From Adhaeribacter aquaticus DSM 16391 (lineage in GTDB: Bacteria > Bacteroidota > Bacteroidia > Cytophagales > Hymenobacteraceae), in contig NZ_KI421517.1 of the NCBI RefSeq assembly GCF_000473365.1, forward strand, positions 3,118,634 to 3,182,633: DNA of 64,000 nucleotides, read 5' to 3'. The notes below the pieces were generated by a model. That model saw only the letters and a program-made list of their open reading frames with translations, was not told where the DNA came from and ran no database searches. The position numbers and the translations under genes were made by a program. This document shows positions 41,825 through 50,255 of the stretch, piece by piece. Position 1 is the stretch's first letter. Every line of letters starts with the position of its first letter.

Positions 41825-42709
41825 ATGAACCCTAAACTCAATACGCCAATTAATATCGTTGGTGAAATCAAAAACGCAGTACTGATTCTTTTAGGAATAC
41901 TATCAGCTAGTATGGGGCTGAAAGGATTTTTATTATCCAGTCATTTTATTGATGGCGGTGTTACCGGCATCTCCATGTTACTTACCCATATTTTCGGGAT
42001 CCCTTTGCCTTACCTACTAATAATTATTAACCTGCCTTTCATTCTTATAGGTTACAAATTCATGGGAAAGGTATTTGCATTTAAAAGCGCTTTTGCCATT
42101 ATAGGCTTATCTGTATGCCTGGCTGGTATAACTTTCCCTGACATTACTCCGGATAAGCTTTTAACAGCAATCTTTGGAGGCGTATTCATTGGCGTAGGAA
42201 TTGGCTTGGCTATGCGGGGAGGGGCTGTTTTGGATGGAACTGAAATTGCGGCTATGCTGGTCAGCAAAAGTACTCAGATTTTAAAAGTTAGTGATGTTAT
42301 CTTAATCCTGAATATTGTCATTTTTGCTACTGCTGCCTTTTTCTTAAGCATGGAAGTAGCCTTATATTCTATCTTGACTTATTTTGCCGCCGCTAAAATG
42401 ATTGATTTTTTATTACACGGTATAGAACAATATACTGGAGTAACTATTATTTCAGAACAGAGTGAACGCATCCGGCAAGTCATTACTGAAAAATTAGGTC
42501 GGGGGGCCACTATTTATCAGGGCAAACGAGGTTATGGTAAACGGGGTGAACGCAACGTAGACATTGATATTATCTTTACAGTAGTCACTCGGCTAGAAAT
42601 TCCCCAGCTCCGAAGAGAAATAAAGCTCCTGGATGCGCAAGCCTTTATTATCCAACACAGTATTGATGATACAGAAGGCGGCATGATAAAGAAAAGAGTG
42701 CTGCATTAA
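41825..42709 (+). CDS. YitT family membrane protein (DUF161-DUF2179)
   Basis: 294 residues. Five to six transmembrane helices lie in residues 15-200, with the family phrases GLKGFLLSSHFIDGGVTGIS (about 29-48), LLGISLA-like segments, and GGVFIGVGIGLAMRGGAVLD-GTE near 125. The C-terminal soluble domain (about 215-290; VTIISEQSERIRQVITEKLG, GATIYQGKRGYGKRGER) is DUF2179. Widespread in bacteria; the function is not firmly known and transport is assumed. No link to neighbours is seen. Confidence 0.92.
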   Translation: MNPKLNTPINIVGEIKNAVLILLGILSASMGLKGFLLSSHFIDGGVTGISMLLTHIFGIPLPYLLIIINLPFILIGYKFMGKVFAFKSAFAIIGLSVCLAGITFPDITPDKLLTAIFGGVFIGVGIGLAMRGGAVLDGTEIAAMLVSKSTQILKVSDVILILNIVIFATAAFFLSMEVALYSILTYFAAAKMIDFLLHGIEQYTGVTIISEQSERIRQVITEKLGRGATIYQGKRGYGKRGERNVDIDIIFTVVTRLEIPQLRREIKLLDAQAFIIQHSIDDTEGGMIKKRVLH

Positions 42710-42788
42710 GAGCCACGTTGAGAAGTATCGTGTAATGCAGGTGGAAATCTCAATAATGCCTGAATTGTAAGGGGTGAAGGAAACTGGA

Positions 42789-43184
42789 TCACTCCTTCAG
42801 CCAATCTATTGCAGAGGTAATATCCGTAAAGCTCTGGAGCTGGATGGGAAGCTTCGGTCCGGTATACACATTTTTCACAGCTGATTCCCTTACGGTGCTT
42901 GAGGAGACAATCCGAGCTAATTTTTGTAGATGGGTAGATAGTAATGCATGCAGGAAATCTGACATCATAGCTGAATAAGTTTCTTCATTTACTTCGACCT
43001 GAGTTTTTCTTGCATCCACAAGCAGCTTTTTTACATCATAGTTTCTAACCTGCTCTACAATAATCCCTAAAAAACGGTTGATCTCTGGTAATATCAGCGT
43101 ATCTACGTCCGGCATCTGAGTCACAAGAATATCAGTTGCAGGATCATAGTCCATCTTAATAAAGGGGTTTTCGTAAACAATCAT
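42789..43184 (-). CDS. STAS/SpoIIAA-like small protein, subfamily A (copy A4)
   Basis: 131 residues. MIVYENPFIKMDYDPATDIL, VRNYDVKKLLVDARKTQVEV (about 50-69), LQKLARI (about 92-98), and ending AIDWLKE. Very close to A2 in the middle (KLL/RLL, xVEVxEET). It converges with the YitT gene. Its likely role as a partner-switch or scaffold protein is inference from the fold only. Confidence 0.65.
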   Translation of the reverse strand: MIVYENPFIKMDYDPATDILVTQMPDVDTLILPEINRFLGIIVEQVRNYDVKKLLVDARKTQVEVNEETYSAMMSDFLHALLSTHLQKLARIVSSSTVRESAVKNVYTGPKLPIQLQSFTDITSAIDWLKE

Positions 43185-43309
43185 GTGATGTAGCTAATCT
43201 CCAGATAACAAAACCATTTTGCAACTATGGAGTGCAAACTTAGTGTTTTTTAGTTATGGTTGTAGCCCATTTTATACAATTTTGAAGTAGAACTTACAGG
43301 AACAAGCTT

Positions 43310-43800
43310 ATGGTAAAAAAGCTATTCTATCTTGCGGTGCTAATTGGTCTAGGTGCCTGTAAGAAGGAGGGTATGGCATCGTAGAACACGAATAATCTAA
43401 CGCTTAATACTCACCCTTGCCTTAGGTAATCCCAGCAATGCCACCACGGAAATTAACAACAGTAATAACTGTCCTTTTAAAAAGCTCAAATACGCTTTAT
43501 CTTACAGCAAAGACCGGGGCACTCCTAACTGGGTAAGCTGCCTGTAAACAAGGGTTGGTTAGGTAGCGCCCAAAATGAAGTGTATGTCATTATGGGTAGT
43601 TGAAGCTAGATGTAACAATGGGTAGTTATGGTAAAGGTGGAACAGGCAGAAATGGTAGTGCCGAAACCATAGTTCAGGGTAGATTAACTGTATTTAAGCA
43701 AATCTGGCAGGTTATAGTTATACTACCGGAGAAGATTATATAAGCTGAATAACTACGAGCACTAGAGTAAGAACGATAAGTACTCCTTAAAAAATGTAGA
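43310..43800 (+). pseudogene. Decayed DNA/RNA non-specific endonuclease (NUC1 family)
   Basis: From ATG 43310 the frame begins like a lipoprotein (KKLFYLAVLIGLGACKK). After stops and frameshifts, the family blocks LGNPSNATTEINN, KYALSYSKDRGTPNWVS, EVYVIMGS, SYGKGGTGRNGS and the end (LPEKII-like, then TSTRVR) can be read. These match secreted NucA/NUC1 nucleases in order, but the catalytic DRGH block is not found. It is clearly dead and partly deleted. It lies in an 850-bp gap otherwise without genes. Confidence 0.7.
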
Positions 43801-43961
43801 GGTATATTATAATTATCGAGCTTGTATCATTTTTAGTAACCAAATCTAATTAAAGCTGGTAGTTTTAGTAATTTATAGCTGGAGCCATCTAAAATAATTT
43901 GGAGCTTTAAAAAATAAGTATGCTCTAGACTTTATTTTATGACGAGGCCCACGTTGCAAGG

Positions 43962-44003
43962 TGATTTTTGTCATTATTTATATTTCTGAAAAAAGTATTT
44001 TTG
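43962..44003 (+). promoter_or_regulatory. CRP-type box and promoter of the FixL-like kinase operon
   Basis: TGAT-TTTT-GTCA (43962-43973) followed by the -7 element TATTTTTG (43996-44003). The box centre is 35.5 bp before the last G, one bp closer than at hemA, ccoI and ccoN. It suggests that the relay's own output controls the kinase gene. Confidence 0.6.
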
Positions 44004-44036
44004 CATATTCATAAATAAGTTCTTAAAACCACCATA

Positions 44037-45584
44037 TTGTTGGAAGAATCATCAAAGGAGCCGAACTCAAGCTTAGAAGATAGAACCCGTTTGCAGGCCA
44101 TTATAGATACGGCTATTGATGGTATTATTACCATTGACCGGAGCGGAATAATAGAAACTGTAAATCCGGCTGCGGCCCGTATTTTTGGGTATAAATCTGA
44201 GGAAGTTATTGGGCAAAATATAAGTATTTTAATGCCAGAGCCTGATCATAGCTTGCATGATCAATATATTGAAAACTACCACCAAACCGGGATTGGACAA
44301 ATAATAGGGAAGGGGCGTGAAGTTCTAGGAAAGAAAAAGGATGGTACCGTTTTCCCATTTTTATTAAGCATCAGCGAAGTGAATTTGCCCAATAAAAAAT
44401 TATTTACGGGCATTATCCACGATATTACCAATTTAAAGAAAGCCGAAGCAGCCTTACGGGAAAGTGAAAACAAGATAAATTCCATAATCCAGGCTGCCGT
44501 AGATGGTATTATTACAATTGATACCCGGGGAGTTATAGAAATGGTAAATCCGTCTGCTGCCAAATTGTTCGGGTATCATGCTAATGACTTAATAGGTAAG
44601 AGTATAAACATGTTGATGCCAGAACCTGATCATAGCCGACATGATACCTACATGGATAATTACCAAACTACCGGTAAGAAACGGATTATTGGAATAGGTC
44701 GAGAGGTAACTGGTTTACGAAAAGACGGCACTATTTTTCCATTTTATCTAAGCATAAGTGAAGTAGAATTAGCGGATAGAAAAGTTTATACCGGTTTTAT
44801 TCATGACATTACCCAACAGAAGTTAAATGAGGAGAAGCTAAGACGGTATGCAGCCGAACTGGAAAGAAGTAATTTAGAATTACAGGATTTTGCCTATGTG
44901 TCATCTCATGATCTGCAAGAGCCGTTACGAAAGATTCAGGCATTTGGTGATCGGTTGTTAGCCAAAGAATACGCCAACCTGAGCGACCAGGGGAAAGATT
45001 ATGTAGAAAGGATGCTGAATGCTGCTTCCCGAATGCAAAACCTTATAAATGATTTGTTAGATTTTTCCAGAGTTACCACTAAATCTAAACCCTTTGTTAA
45101 AGTAAATTTAGAAAAAGTTATTTCAGAGGTTTTATCAGATTTAGAAATAATAATTGAAAAAAGTGGGGCTAAAATTGAGCGGGCTCCTTTGCCTGAAATT
45201 GAGGCTGAGCCCACGCAAATGCGCCAATTATTCCAAAATCTAATTAGTAATGCTATAAAATTTCGGAAAGAAACAGAGCCTCCGGTAATTAAAATTTATA
45301 CCAAACATGTGCAGCGTCAGGCACATTTAACCGCTACTCCAGGCGATGAATCCATTGAAATATATGTGGAGGATAACGGGATTGGGTTTGAAGAAAAATA
45401 TTTAGACCGGATTTTTAATATATTTCAGCGTTTAGAAGGCCAGAAATATGAAGGATCAGGCATTGGGTTAGCCATTTGCCGAAAAATTGCCATCCGACAC
45501 GGTGGCGATATTACTGCTAAAAGTAAACCTGGCGTAGGGACCACCTTTATATTAACCTTAGCCACCAAACAACCAAAAGAATAA
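44037..45584 (+). CDS. FixL-like oxygen-sensor histidine kinase with two heme-PAS domains
   Basis: 515 residues, starting with TTG (44037 or 44040), soluble. Two PAS domains (about 15-135 and 143-262) are close copies. Each carries the FixL pattern MPEPDHS, HDxYxxNY, TG, IIGxGREVxG, KDGTxFPF. The His (His74, His202) corresponds to the heme-binding His200 of Bradyrhizobium FixL and the Arg (Arg94, Arg222) to Arg220; both pairs are 20 residues apart, as in FixL. The kinase core has SSHDLQEPLRK (His291), N-box LFQNLISNAIKF, DNGIGFE and GSGIGLAIC. It should sense O2 through heme. Three receiver genes and hemA follow in the same direction. Confidence 0.88.
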   Translation: MLEESSKEPNSSLEDRTRLQAIIDTAIDGIITIDRSGIIETVNPAAARIFGYKSEEVIGQNISILMPEPDHSLHDQYIENYHQTGIGQIIGKGREVLGKKKDGTVFPFLLSISEVNLPNKKLFTGIIHDITNLKKAEAALRESENKINSIIQAAVDGIITIDTRGVIEMVNPSAAKLFGYHANDLIGKSINMLMPEPDHSRHDTYMDNYQTTGKKRIIGIGREVTGLRKDGTIFPFYLSISEVELADRKVYTGFIHDITQQKLNEEKLRRYAAELERSNLELQDFAYVSSHDLQEPLRKIQAFGDRLLAKEYANLSDQGKDYVERMLNAASRMQNLINDLLDFSRVTTKSKPFVKVNLEKVISEVLSDLEIIIEKSGAKIERAPLPEIEAEPTQMRQLFQNLISNAIKFRKETEPPVIKIYTKHVQRQAHLTATPGDESIEIYVEDNGIGFEEKYLDRIFNIFQRLEGQKYEGSGIGLAICRKIAIRHGGDITAKSKPGVGTTFILTLATKQPKE

Positions 45585-45590
45585 CAGATT

Positions 45591-46046
45591 ATGACTCCCT
45601 TAAAATCATCCATAATTATTCTTGTTGCCGACGATGATGCAGAAGACCGAATGTTATTACTAGAGGCAATGGAGGAAAACAGGTTAAAGAATAGCATTGA
45701 GTTTGTTGAAAATGGAGAAGAATTACTGGATTATCTATATAATAGAGATAAGTTTTCAGATCCGGAGAAGTATCCGATGCCAGGATTAATTCTTTTAGAT
45801 TTAAATATGCCTAAAAAAGATGGACGAGAGGCACTAAAAGAAATAAAATCTGACCCCCAGTTGCGGCTTATTCCTATTGTAATTTTAACTACTTCTAAAG
45901 CCGAGGAAGACATAGTAAAAACCTATAATTTGGGGGTAAGTTCTTTTATAACCAAGCCTGTTACGTTTACCGCTTTGGTTGATATGATGAAAACCTTAAC
46001 TAGTTATTGGTTTGAATTGGTAGAGCTACCTAATATCAAAAAATAA
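45591..46046 (+). CDS. Rcp1-type single-domain response regulator
   Basis: 151 residues, receiver only. DDD near residues 14-16 (LVADDDAED), the phospho-acceptor in LILLDLNMPKKDG (about residue 66) and Lys in FITKPVTF. The inserted loop LDYLYNRDKFSDPEKYP is the mark of Rcp1-like receivers that serve phytochrome-type kinases. It starts 7 bp after the FixL-like kinase and is thus its likely first phospho-acceptor. With no output domain it probably passes phosphate on or acts by protein contact. Confidence 0.9.
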   Translation: MTPLKSSIIILVADDDAEDRMLLLEAMEENRLKNSIEFVENGEELLDYLYNRDKFSDPEKYPMPGLILLDLNMPKKDGREALKEIKSDPQLRLIPIVILTTSKAEEDIVKTYNLGVSSFITKPVTFTALVDMMKTLTSYWFELVELPNIKK

Positions 46047-46092
46047 GGTTTAAACGAGTAGTATATTCTCTCCTAATTAGGTTTTGATACAA

Positions 46093-47319
46093 ATGTCCGA
46101 CATGATTAAAATATTGCTGGTGGATGATGATGAGGATGATTACATTATTACCCGTGAAATTATTGAGGAGATACCTGCCCGCAATTATTCTTTAGATTGG
46201 GCCTCTTCTTTTAATGAGGCATTAAGGATAATAGCTGAAAAAAAACACGATGTATATTTAATTGATTACCGGTTAGGTGCCCACGATGGTCTGGAATTAA
46301 TACAGGAAGCTATTGCCAGTGGATCAACTTCCCCTTTAATTTTATTAACCGGCCAGAGTGATCTGGAAATAGATGAGAAAGCTATGCGGATGGGAGCCTC
46401 AGATTACCTGGTAAAAGGTGCCATCAGTCCGTATGATTTAGAACGTTCTATCCGGTATAGCATTGAACACGCTAAAAATATTGCTGAAATTCAGAAACTG
46501 AATAGTGAATTAGAGCAAAGGGTAATGGACCGTACCCAGGAGCTAGGCGAAGCAATAAAGAAATTAGAGGGGTCTAATCGCAGCTTATTTGCCGCTCAAC
46601 AAGAAATTAAAAAGGCTTTACAAAAAGAAAAAGAATTAAATGAATTGAAGTCCCGGTTCGTAACCATTGCCTCCCACGAGTTCAGGACGCCCTTAAGTAC
46701 CATACTTTCTTCGGCATCTCTTATAAGTAGATACAAAACGCTGGAAGAAGATGATAAAAGGCAAAAGCATGTAAACCGGATTAAATCAGCTGTCAATAAC
46801 TTAACCGGTATTTTAAACGATTTCCTGTCGCTTAGCCGCATTGAAGAGGGAAAGATATACAACGTGCCTACTACTTTTGATTTAGAGAATTTTGCGGCTG
46901 AAGTGGTAGATGAAATGCAAAGTTACATTAAAGTTGGGCAACAAATCTATTACCAACATCTGGGTTTAAATAGTCCGGTAACGTTAGATAAGCAACTCTT
47001 AAAAAACATTCTCCTCAATCTGCTTTCAAACGCCAGTAAGTATTCCGGGGAAGGTAAAAACATTTATCTTTTTACGGAGATTACGCCTAATCAAATTAAA
47101 GTAAAAGTTAAAGATGAGGGAATAGGAATTCCGGAAACGGATCAAGCACATTTGTTTACCTTGTTTTTCAGGGCCCAAAATGCCTCGAACTGTGAGGGGA
47201 CCGGCTTAGGCTTACACATTGTTAAAAGGTATGTCGATATCATGAATGGTAGTTTAAGCTTTCAAAGTAAGCTAGATCAGGGCACTACCTTTACCATTGA
47301 ACTTCCAAAAAATCTTTAA
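46093..47319 (+). CDS. Receiver-histidine kinase hybrid (REC-HisKA-HATPase)
   Basis: 408 residues from ATG 46093. An N-terminal receiver (about 5-120; LLVDDDEDDYII, IDYRLGAHDG with the phospho-acceptor near 58, YLVKGAIS), a long coiled coil (about 130-190), HisKA with FVTIASHEFRTPLSTI, N-box LKNILLNLLSNASKYS, DEGIGIP and GTGLGLHIV. No other sensor part, so its input is phosphate or contact at the receiver. It lies between two receiver genes, with 1 bp to the REC-CRP gene, so it probably relays the signal onward. Confidence 0.92.
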   Translation: MSDMIKILLVDDDEDDYIITREIIEEIPARNYSLDWASSFNEALRIIAEKKHDVYLIDYRLGAHDGLELIQEAIASGSTSPLILLTGQSDLEIDEKAMRMGASDYLVKGAISPYDLERSIRYSIEHAKNIAEIQKLNSELEQRVMDRTQELGEAIKKLEGSNRSLFAAQQEIKKALQKEKELNELKSRFVTIASHEFRTPLSTILSSASLISRYKTLEEDDKRQKHVNRIKSAVNNLTGILNDFLSLSRIEEGKIYNVPTTFDLENFAAEVVDEMQSYIKVGQQIYYQHLGLNSPVTLDKQLLKNILLNLLSNASKYSGEGKNIYLFTEITPNQIKVKVKDEGIGIPETDQAHLFTLFFRAQNASNCEGTGLGLHIVKRYVDIMNGSLSFQSKLDQGTTFTIELPKNL

Positions 47320-47320
47320 A

Positions 47321-48382
47321 ATGAAAAAGATATTATTAATTGAGGACAACCCCGAAATAAGAGAAAATATAGCTGAGATTTTAACTTTAGCTAATTACCA
47401 GATTTTGGAGGCAGAGAATGGGAGAGTTGGGGTGGAGCTGGCAAAAAAAGAAAACCCGGACTTAATTATTTGTGATATTATGATGCCGCAGTTGGATGGC
47501 TATGGCGTATTGCATATGCTTAGCAAAAACCAGGTTACCGCCAGTATTCCCTTTATATTCTTAACGGCTAAATCCGAAAAAGAAGATTTTCGCAAGGGCA
47601 TGAATTTAGGAGCCGATGATTATTTAATTAAACCTTTTGATGATCTGGAGTTATTGGATGCAGTAGAAATTAGATTAAAGAAAAATGAAATAATTAAAGC
47701 TGAATTCAAAAAAAGTCCAGAAGGCTTACAAGAGTTTATTCAGGAAGCAAAAGGTCTGGCGGCATTAAATAAATTAATTTCAGATGAGCAAAAGATATTC
47801 CATTTTAGAAAGAAACAACAACTGTTTTCAGAAGGACAGTATCCGCACGCGTTGTTTTTTTTAAGTAAAGGTAAAATGAAAGCCTTCAAAACAAATGAGG
47901 AGGGACGGGAATACATTACGCATTTGTACAAAGCTGGAGATTTTATAGGGTACCTGGATTTACTGGAAGATAAAGCTTACCGCGAATCAGCGGAAGCGCT
48001 GGAAGACTCCGAGGTGTGCATTATCCAAAAAGAAGATTTTTTCTCTTTGTTGTTTAATAACCGCGATGTAGCTAACAAGTTTATTAAAATCCTTTCGGAT
48101 AACTTAGCGGATCGGGAAGAAAGATTATTGAAATTAGCCTATAATTCTGTTCGGAAACGGGTGGCGGAAGCTTTGTTATTGGTAGAAAAACAGTACCAGC
48201 AGGATCAAGCTAAAAATTTTAAAGTTGCTATCTCACGCGAAGATTTAGCCAATATAGTAGGAGCCTCCAAAGAAACAGTAATTCGTACCTTATCAGATTT
48301 TAAAGATGAGCAATTAATAGATATTAATGGAGGTAAAATTACTATTTTAAATAAAGAAAAGCTGGTACGGATGCGGAATTGA
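47321..48382 (+). CDS. REC-CRP fusion: response regulator with CRP/FNR DNA-binding output
   Basis: 353 residues from ATG 47321. Residues 1-120 are a receiver (LLIEDNPEI, phospho-acceptor Asp52 in LIICDIMMPQLDG, KPFDD). About 140-260 are a cNMP-binding-like beta roll (LFSEGQYPHALFFLSKGKMK, then GDFIGYLDLLEDKAYRESAE). About 275-353 are a CRP-type winged helix, with recognition helix GASKETVIRTLSDF. The E-T-V-x-R pattern is as in CRP and FNR, which read TGA half-sites. There are no FNR-type N-terminal cysteines, so no iron-sulfur cluster: oxygen information would come by phosphorylation. It is the best candidate to bind TGAY-N4-RTCA boxes before hemA, ccoI, ccoN and the kinase gene. Confidence 0.9.
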   Translation: MKKILLIEDNPEIRENIAEILTLANYQILEAENGRVGVELAKKENPDLIICDIMMPQLDGYGVLHMLSKNQVTASIPFIFLTAKSEKEDFRKGMNLGADDYLIKPFDDLELLDAVEIRLKKNEIIKAEFKKSPEGLQEFIQEAKGLAALNKLISDEQKIFHFRKKQQLFSEGQYPHALFFLSKGKMKAFKTNEEGREYITHLYKAGDFIGYLDLLEDKAYRESAEALEDSEVCIIQKEDFFSLLFNNRDVANKFIKILSDNLADREERLLKLAYNSVRKRVAEALLLVEKQYQQDQAKNFKVAISREDLANIVGASKETVIRTLSDFKDEQLIDINGGKITILNKEKLVRMRN

Positions 48383-48445
48383 AGTTTTGATTTTGCACAA
48401 CTACTAATGGCCTGATTAAAAATTGATAACAGTCTTTTCCTGAAC

Positions 48446-48488
48446 TGATAATTATCATCTTTCTGGAAATTTATTCTGTTAAAATTTG
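48446..48488 (+). promoter_or_regulatory. CRP-type box and promoter of hemA
   Basis: TGATAATTATCA (48446-48457), a perfect 12-bp palindrome, then CTTT (48459-48462), 18 bp, then AAAATTTG (48481-48488), one mismatch from TAnnTTTG. The box centre is 36.5 bp before the last G. The context AACTGAxAATxxTCATCTTT is shared with ccoN. Confidence 0.78.
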
Positions 48489-48506
48489 CATAAGATTAGA
48501 AGAGAA

Positions 48507-49787
48507 ATGCAAAATCAGTTTAAAGCCATTACCTTATCCTATAAACATGCTCCTATTGCCATTCGGGAAGCAGTAGCCTTAAACGAAGCTGCCTGTAAAA
48601 ACCTGCTGCAAAACATTCAAGCGTTTACTCAGGCTACTGATGTACTGGTTTTATCTACCTGCAACCGCACAGAAATTTATTATGTTGCTGGGCAAGATTA
48701 TTCTGCTGAAATAATAAAACTGATTGCCATAGAAAAAGGCTTTATTGCTACTAAACATATTAAACCATTCTTCCGGAACATTACCGATACAGAGGAGGCT
48801 ATAAAGCATTTATTTCACGTGTCTTTGGGTTTAGAATCGCAGGTAGTAGGCGATATGCAGATAATGAACCAGGTGAAAAATGTCTACCAATGGTCGGCAG
48901 ATGCCGGTTTGGCTGGCCCGTTTCTGCACCGCCTGATGCACGCCATTTTTTATACCAACAAGCGGGTCGTAAACGAAACCGCTTTTAAAGATGGAGCGGC
49001 TTCGGTTTCTTATGCTACCGTAGAGTTGGTGGAAGAACTAACCAAAGAAATAGAAGCCCCACGGGTATTAATGATTGGGGTGGGCGATATTGGTGCTAAT
49101 GTTTGCCGGAACTTCCAAAAATCCAGCCTCAACAATATAATTATAATTAACCGTACCTTCCGGAAAGCAGCTGATTTGGCCCAGGAAAGTAATGCCGTTG
49201 CTGTGCCCTGGGAACAGGTTTGGGAAGAAATAGAAAAGGCCGATGTTGTTATTTCGTCGGTGCCGGGAGATGCTTTCTTTATCAGCCGGGAGAAAATAGA
49301 AACAATGGGAAGGTTAGAGCATAATAAATTCTTTATTGATCTTTCCATGCCCCGCAGTATTGATAATTCTATTGAAACCATTCAGGGTGCTTGTGTCTAT
49401 AATATTGATAATATCCGGAATCGGGCGACCGAAGCCCTGGAAAAAAGAATAGCTGCTATTCCGGAGGTGAAAAATATAGCGGATCAATCAATCAGCGATT
49501 TCCTGGATTGGGCTCAGAAATTGATAATATCACCAGCTATTCAGCAATTCAAAAATAAGCTGGAGCAAATCCGGCAACAGGAAATTGCCCGCCACCTAAA
49601 AAACATAAACGATCAGGAAAAAGAATTGGTAGAAGTTTTGACTAAAAACATACTGCAAAAGATAATAAAGCTGCCCGTACTGGAGCTTAAAGCAGCCTGC
49701 CAACGAGGCGAGTCTGAAACGTTATTGGAAGGACTAAGTACCCTTTTTAAACTGGAACCCGAAGCGGTAATGGAAAAATTGAAATAG
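48507..49787 (+). CDS. hemA: Glutamyl-tRNA reductase
   Basis: 426 residues from ATG 48507; a TTG 21 bp upstream falls within the promoter -7 element and is rejected. It makes glutamate-1-semialdehyde from Glu-tRNA with NADPH, the first step of heme synthesis. Catalytic Cys52 is in LVLSTCNRTEIYYVAG. Further family marks are HLFHVSLGLESQVVGDMQI, the NADPH fold MIGVGDIGANVCRNF, and IDLSMPRSID. Placing hemA behind the oxygen relay, under a CRP-type box, fits a rise in heme supply when heme-containing terminal oxidase and globins are made. Confidence 0.96.
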   Translation: MQNQFKAITLSYKHAPIAIREAVALNEAACKNLLQNIQAFTQATDVLVLSTCNRTEIYYVAGQDYSAEIIKLIAIEKGFIATKHIKPFFRNITDTEEAIKHLFHVSLGLESQVVGDMQIMNQVKNVYQWSADAGLAGPFLHRLMHAIFYTNKRVVNETAFKDGAASVSYATVELVEELTKEIEAPRVLMIGVGDIGANVCRNFQKSSLNNIIIINRTFRKAADLAQESNAVAVPWEQVWEEIEKADVVISSVPGDAFFISREKIETMGRLEHNKFFIDLSMPRSIDNSIETIQGACVYNIDNIRNRATEALEKRIAAIPEVKNIADQSISDFLDWAQKLIISPAIQQFKNKLEQIRQQEIARHLKNINDQEKELVEVLTKNILQKIIKLPVLELKAACQRGESETLLEGLSTLFKLEPEAVMEKLK

Positions 49788-50255
49788 TATATATTTTGTT
49801 CATTAAAGGCCGGGTAAAATTATCCGTTCTAAATTTTTAAGTTGTTTTAATAGTTGTCCTTATAAGAATTTATTTTTCTAAATTATATATAATGAGGTGA
49901 ACAAACAACCGTAAATAAATAAATCCTAAACCAGAAGAATCTGTTCATCCCTAAATTATAGCCATTCATCCACTTTTCTTAGGTAAGTCAGCAGGCAGTC
50001 TCCTTATTTTGGTGATTCATAAAATTTTATTTTATTTATGGGCGCACAAGGCCAGATGACTACTTTAGTTTCAGAGATATTTTTTATGCCCCCACCCGGA
50101 ATACCAATACATTTAAAACCATTGGTAATTATCTCTAACAAATTCGGGTGCGTTATTGTCCGGCACTGGCACTTGTCTTAATACACATGGAGCCAAAATT
50201 ATTTATTAGGAGAGAAAAAGAATAAGGCATTAGAAAATAAGATTAAAAATTTCCT
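49788..50255. other. Noncoding gap
   Basis: No supported gene. A plus-strand frame around 50065-50135 reads YFSFRDIFYAPTRNTNTFK, protein-like in composition but without start or continuation, so perhaps decayed coding DNA. I see no terminator of good quality after hemA. Confidence 0.4.

Noticed and set aside
43205-43310. Transposon end near the nuclease remnant
   Set aside because: No terminal inverted repeat or target duplication could be found.
47321-48382. Iron-sulfur FNR protein
   Set aside because: There is no N-terminal cysteine cluster; the N-terminus is a receiver domain.
48486-48506. TTG start for hemA
   Set aside because: It lies within the predicted -7 element, and the protein family begins at the ATG 21 bp later.
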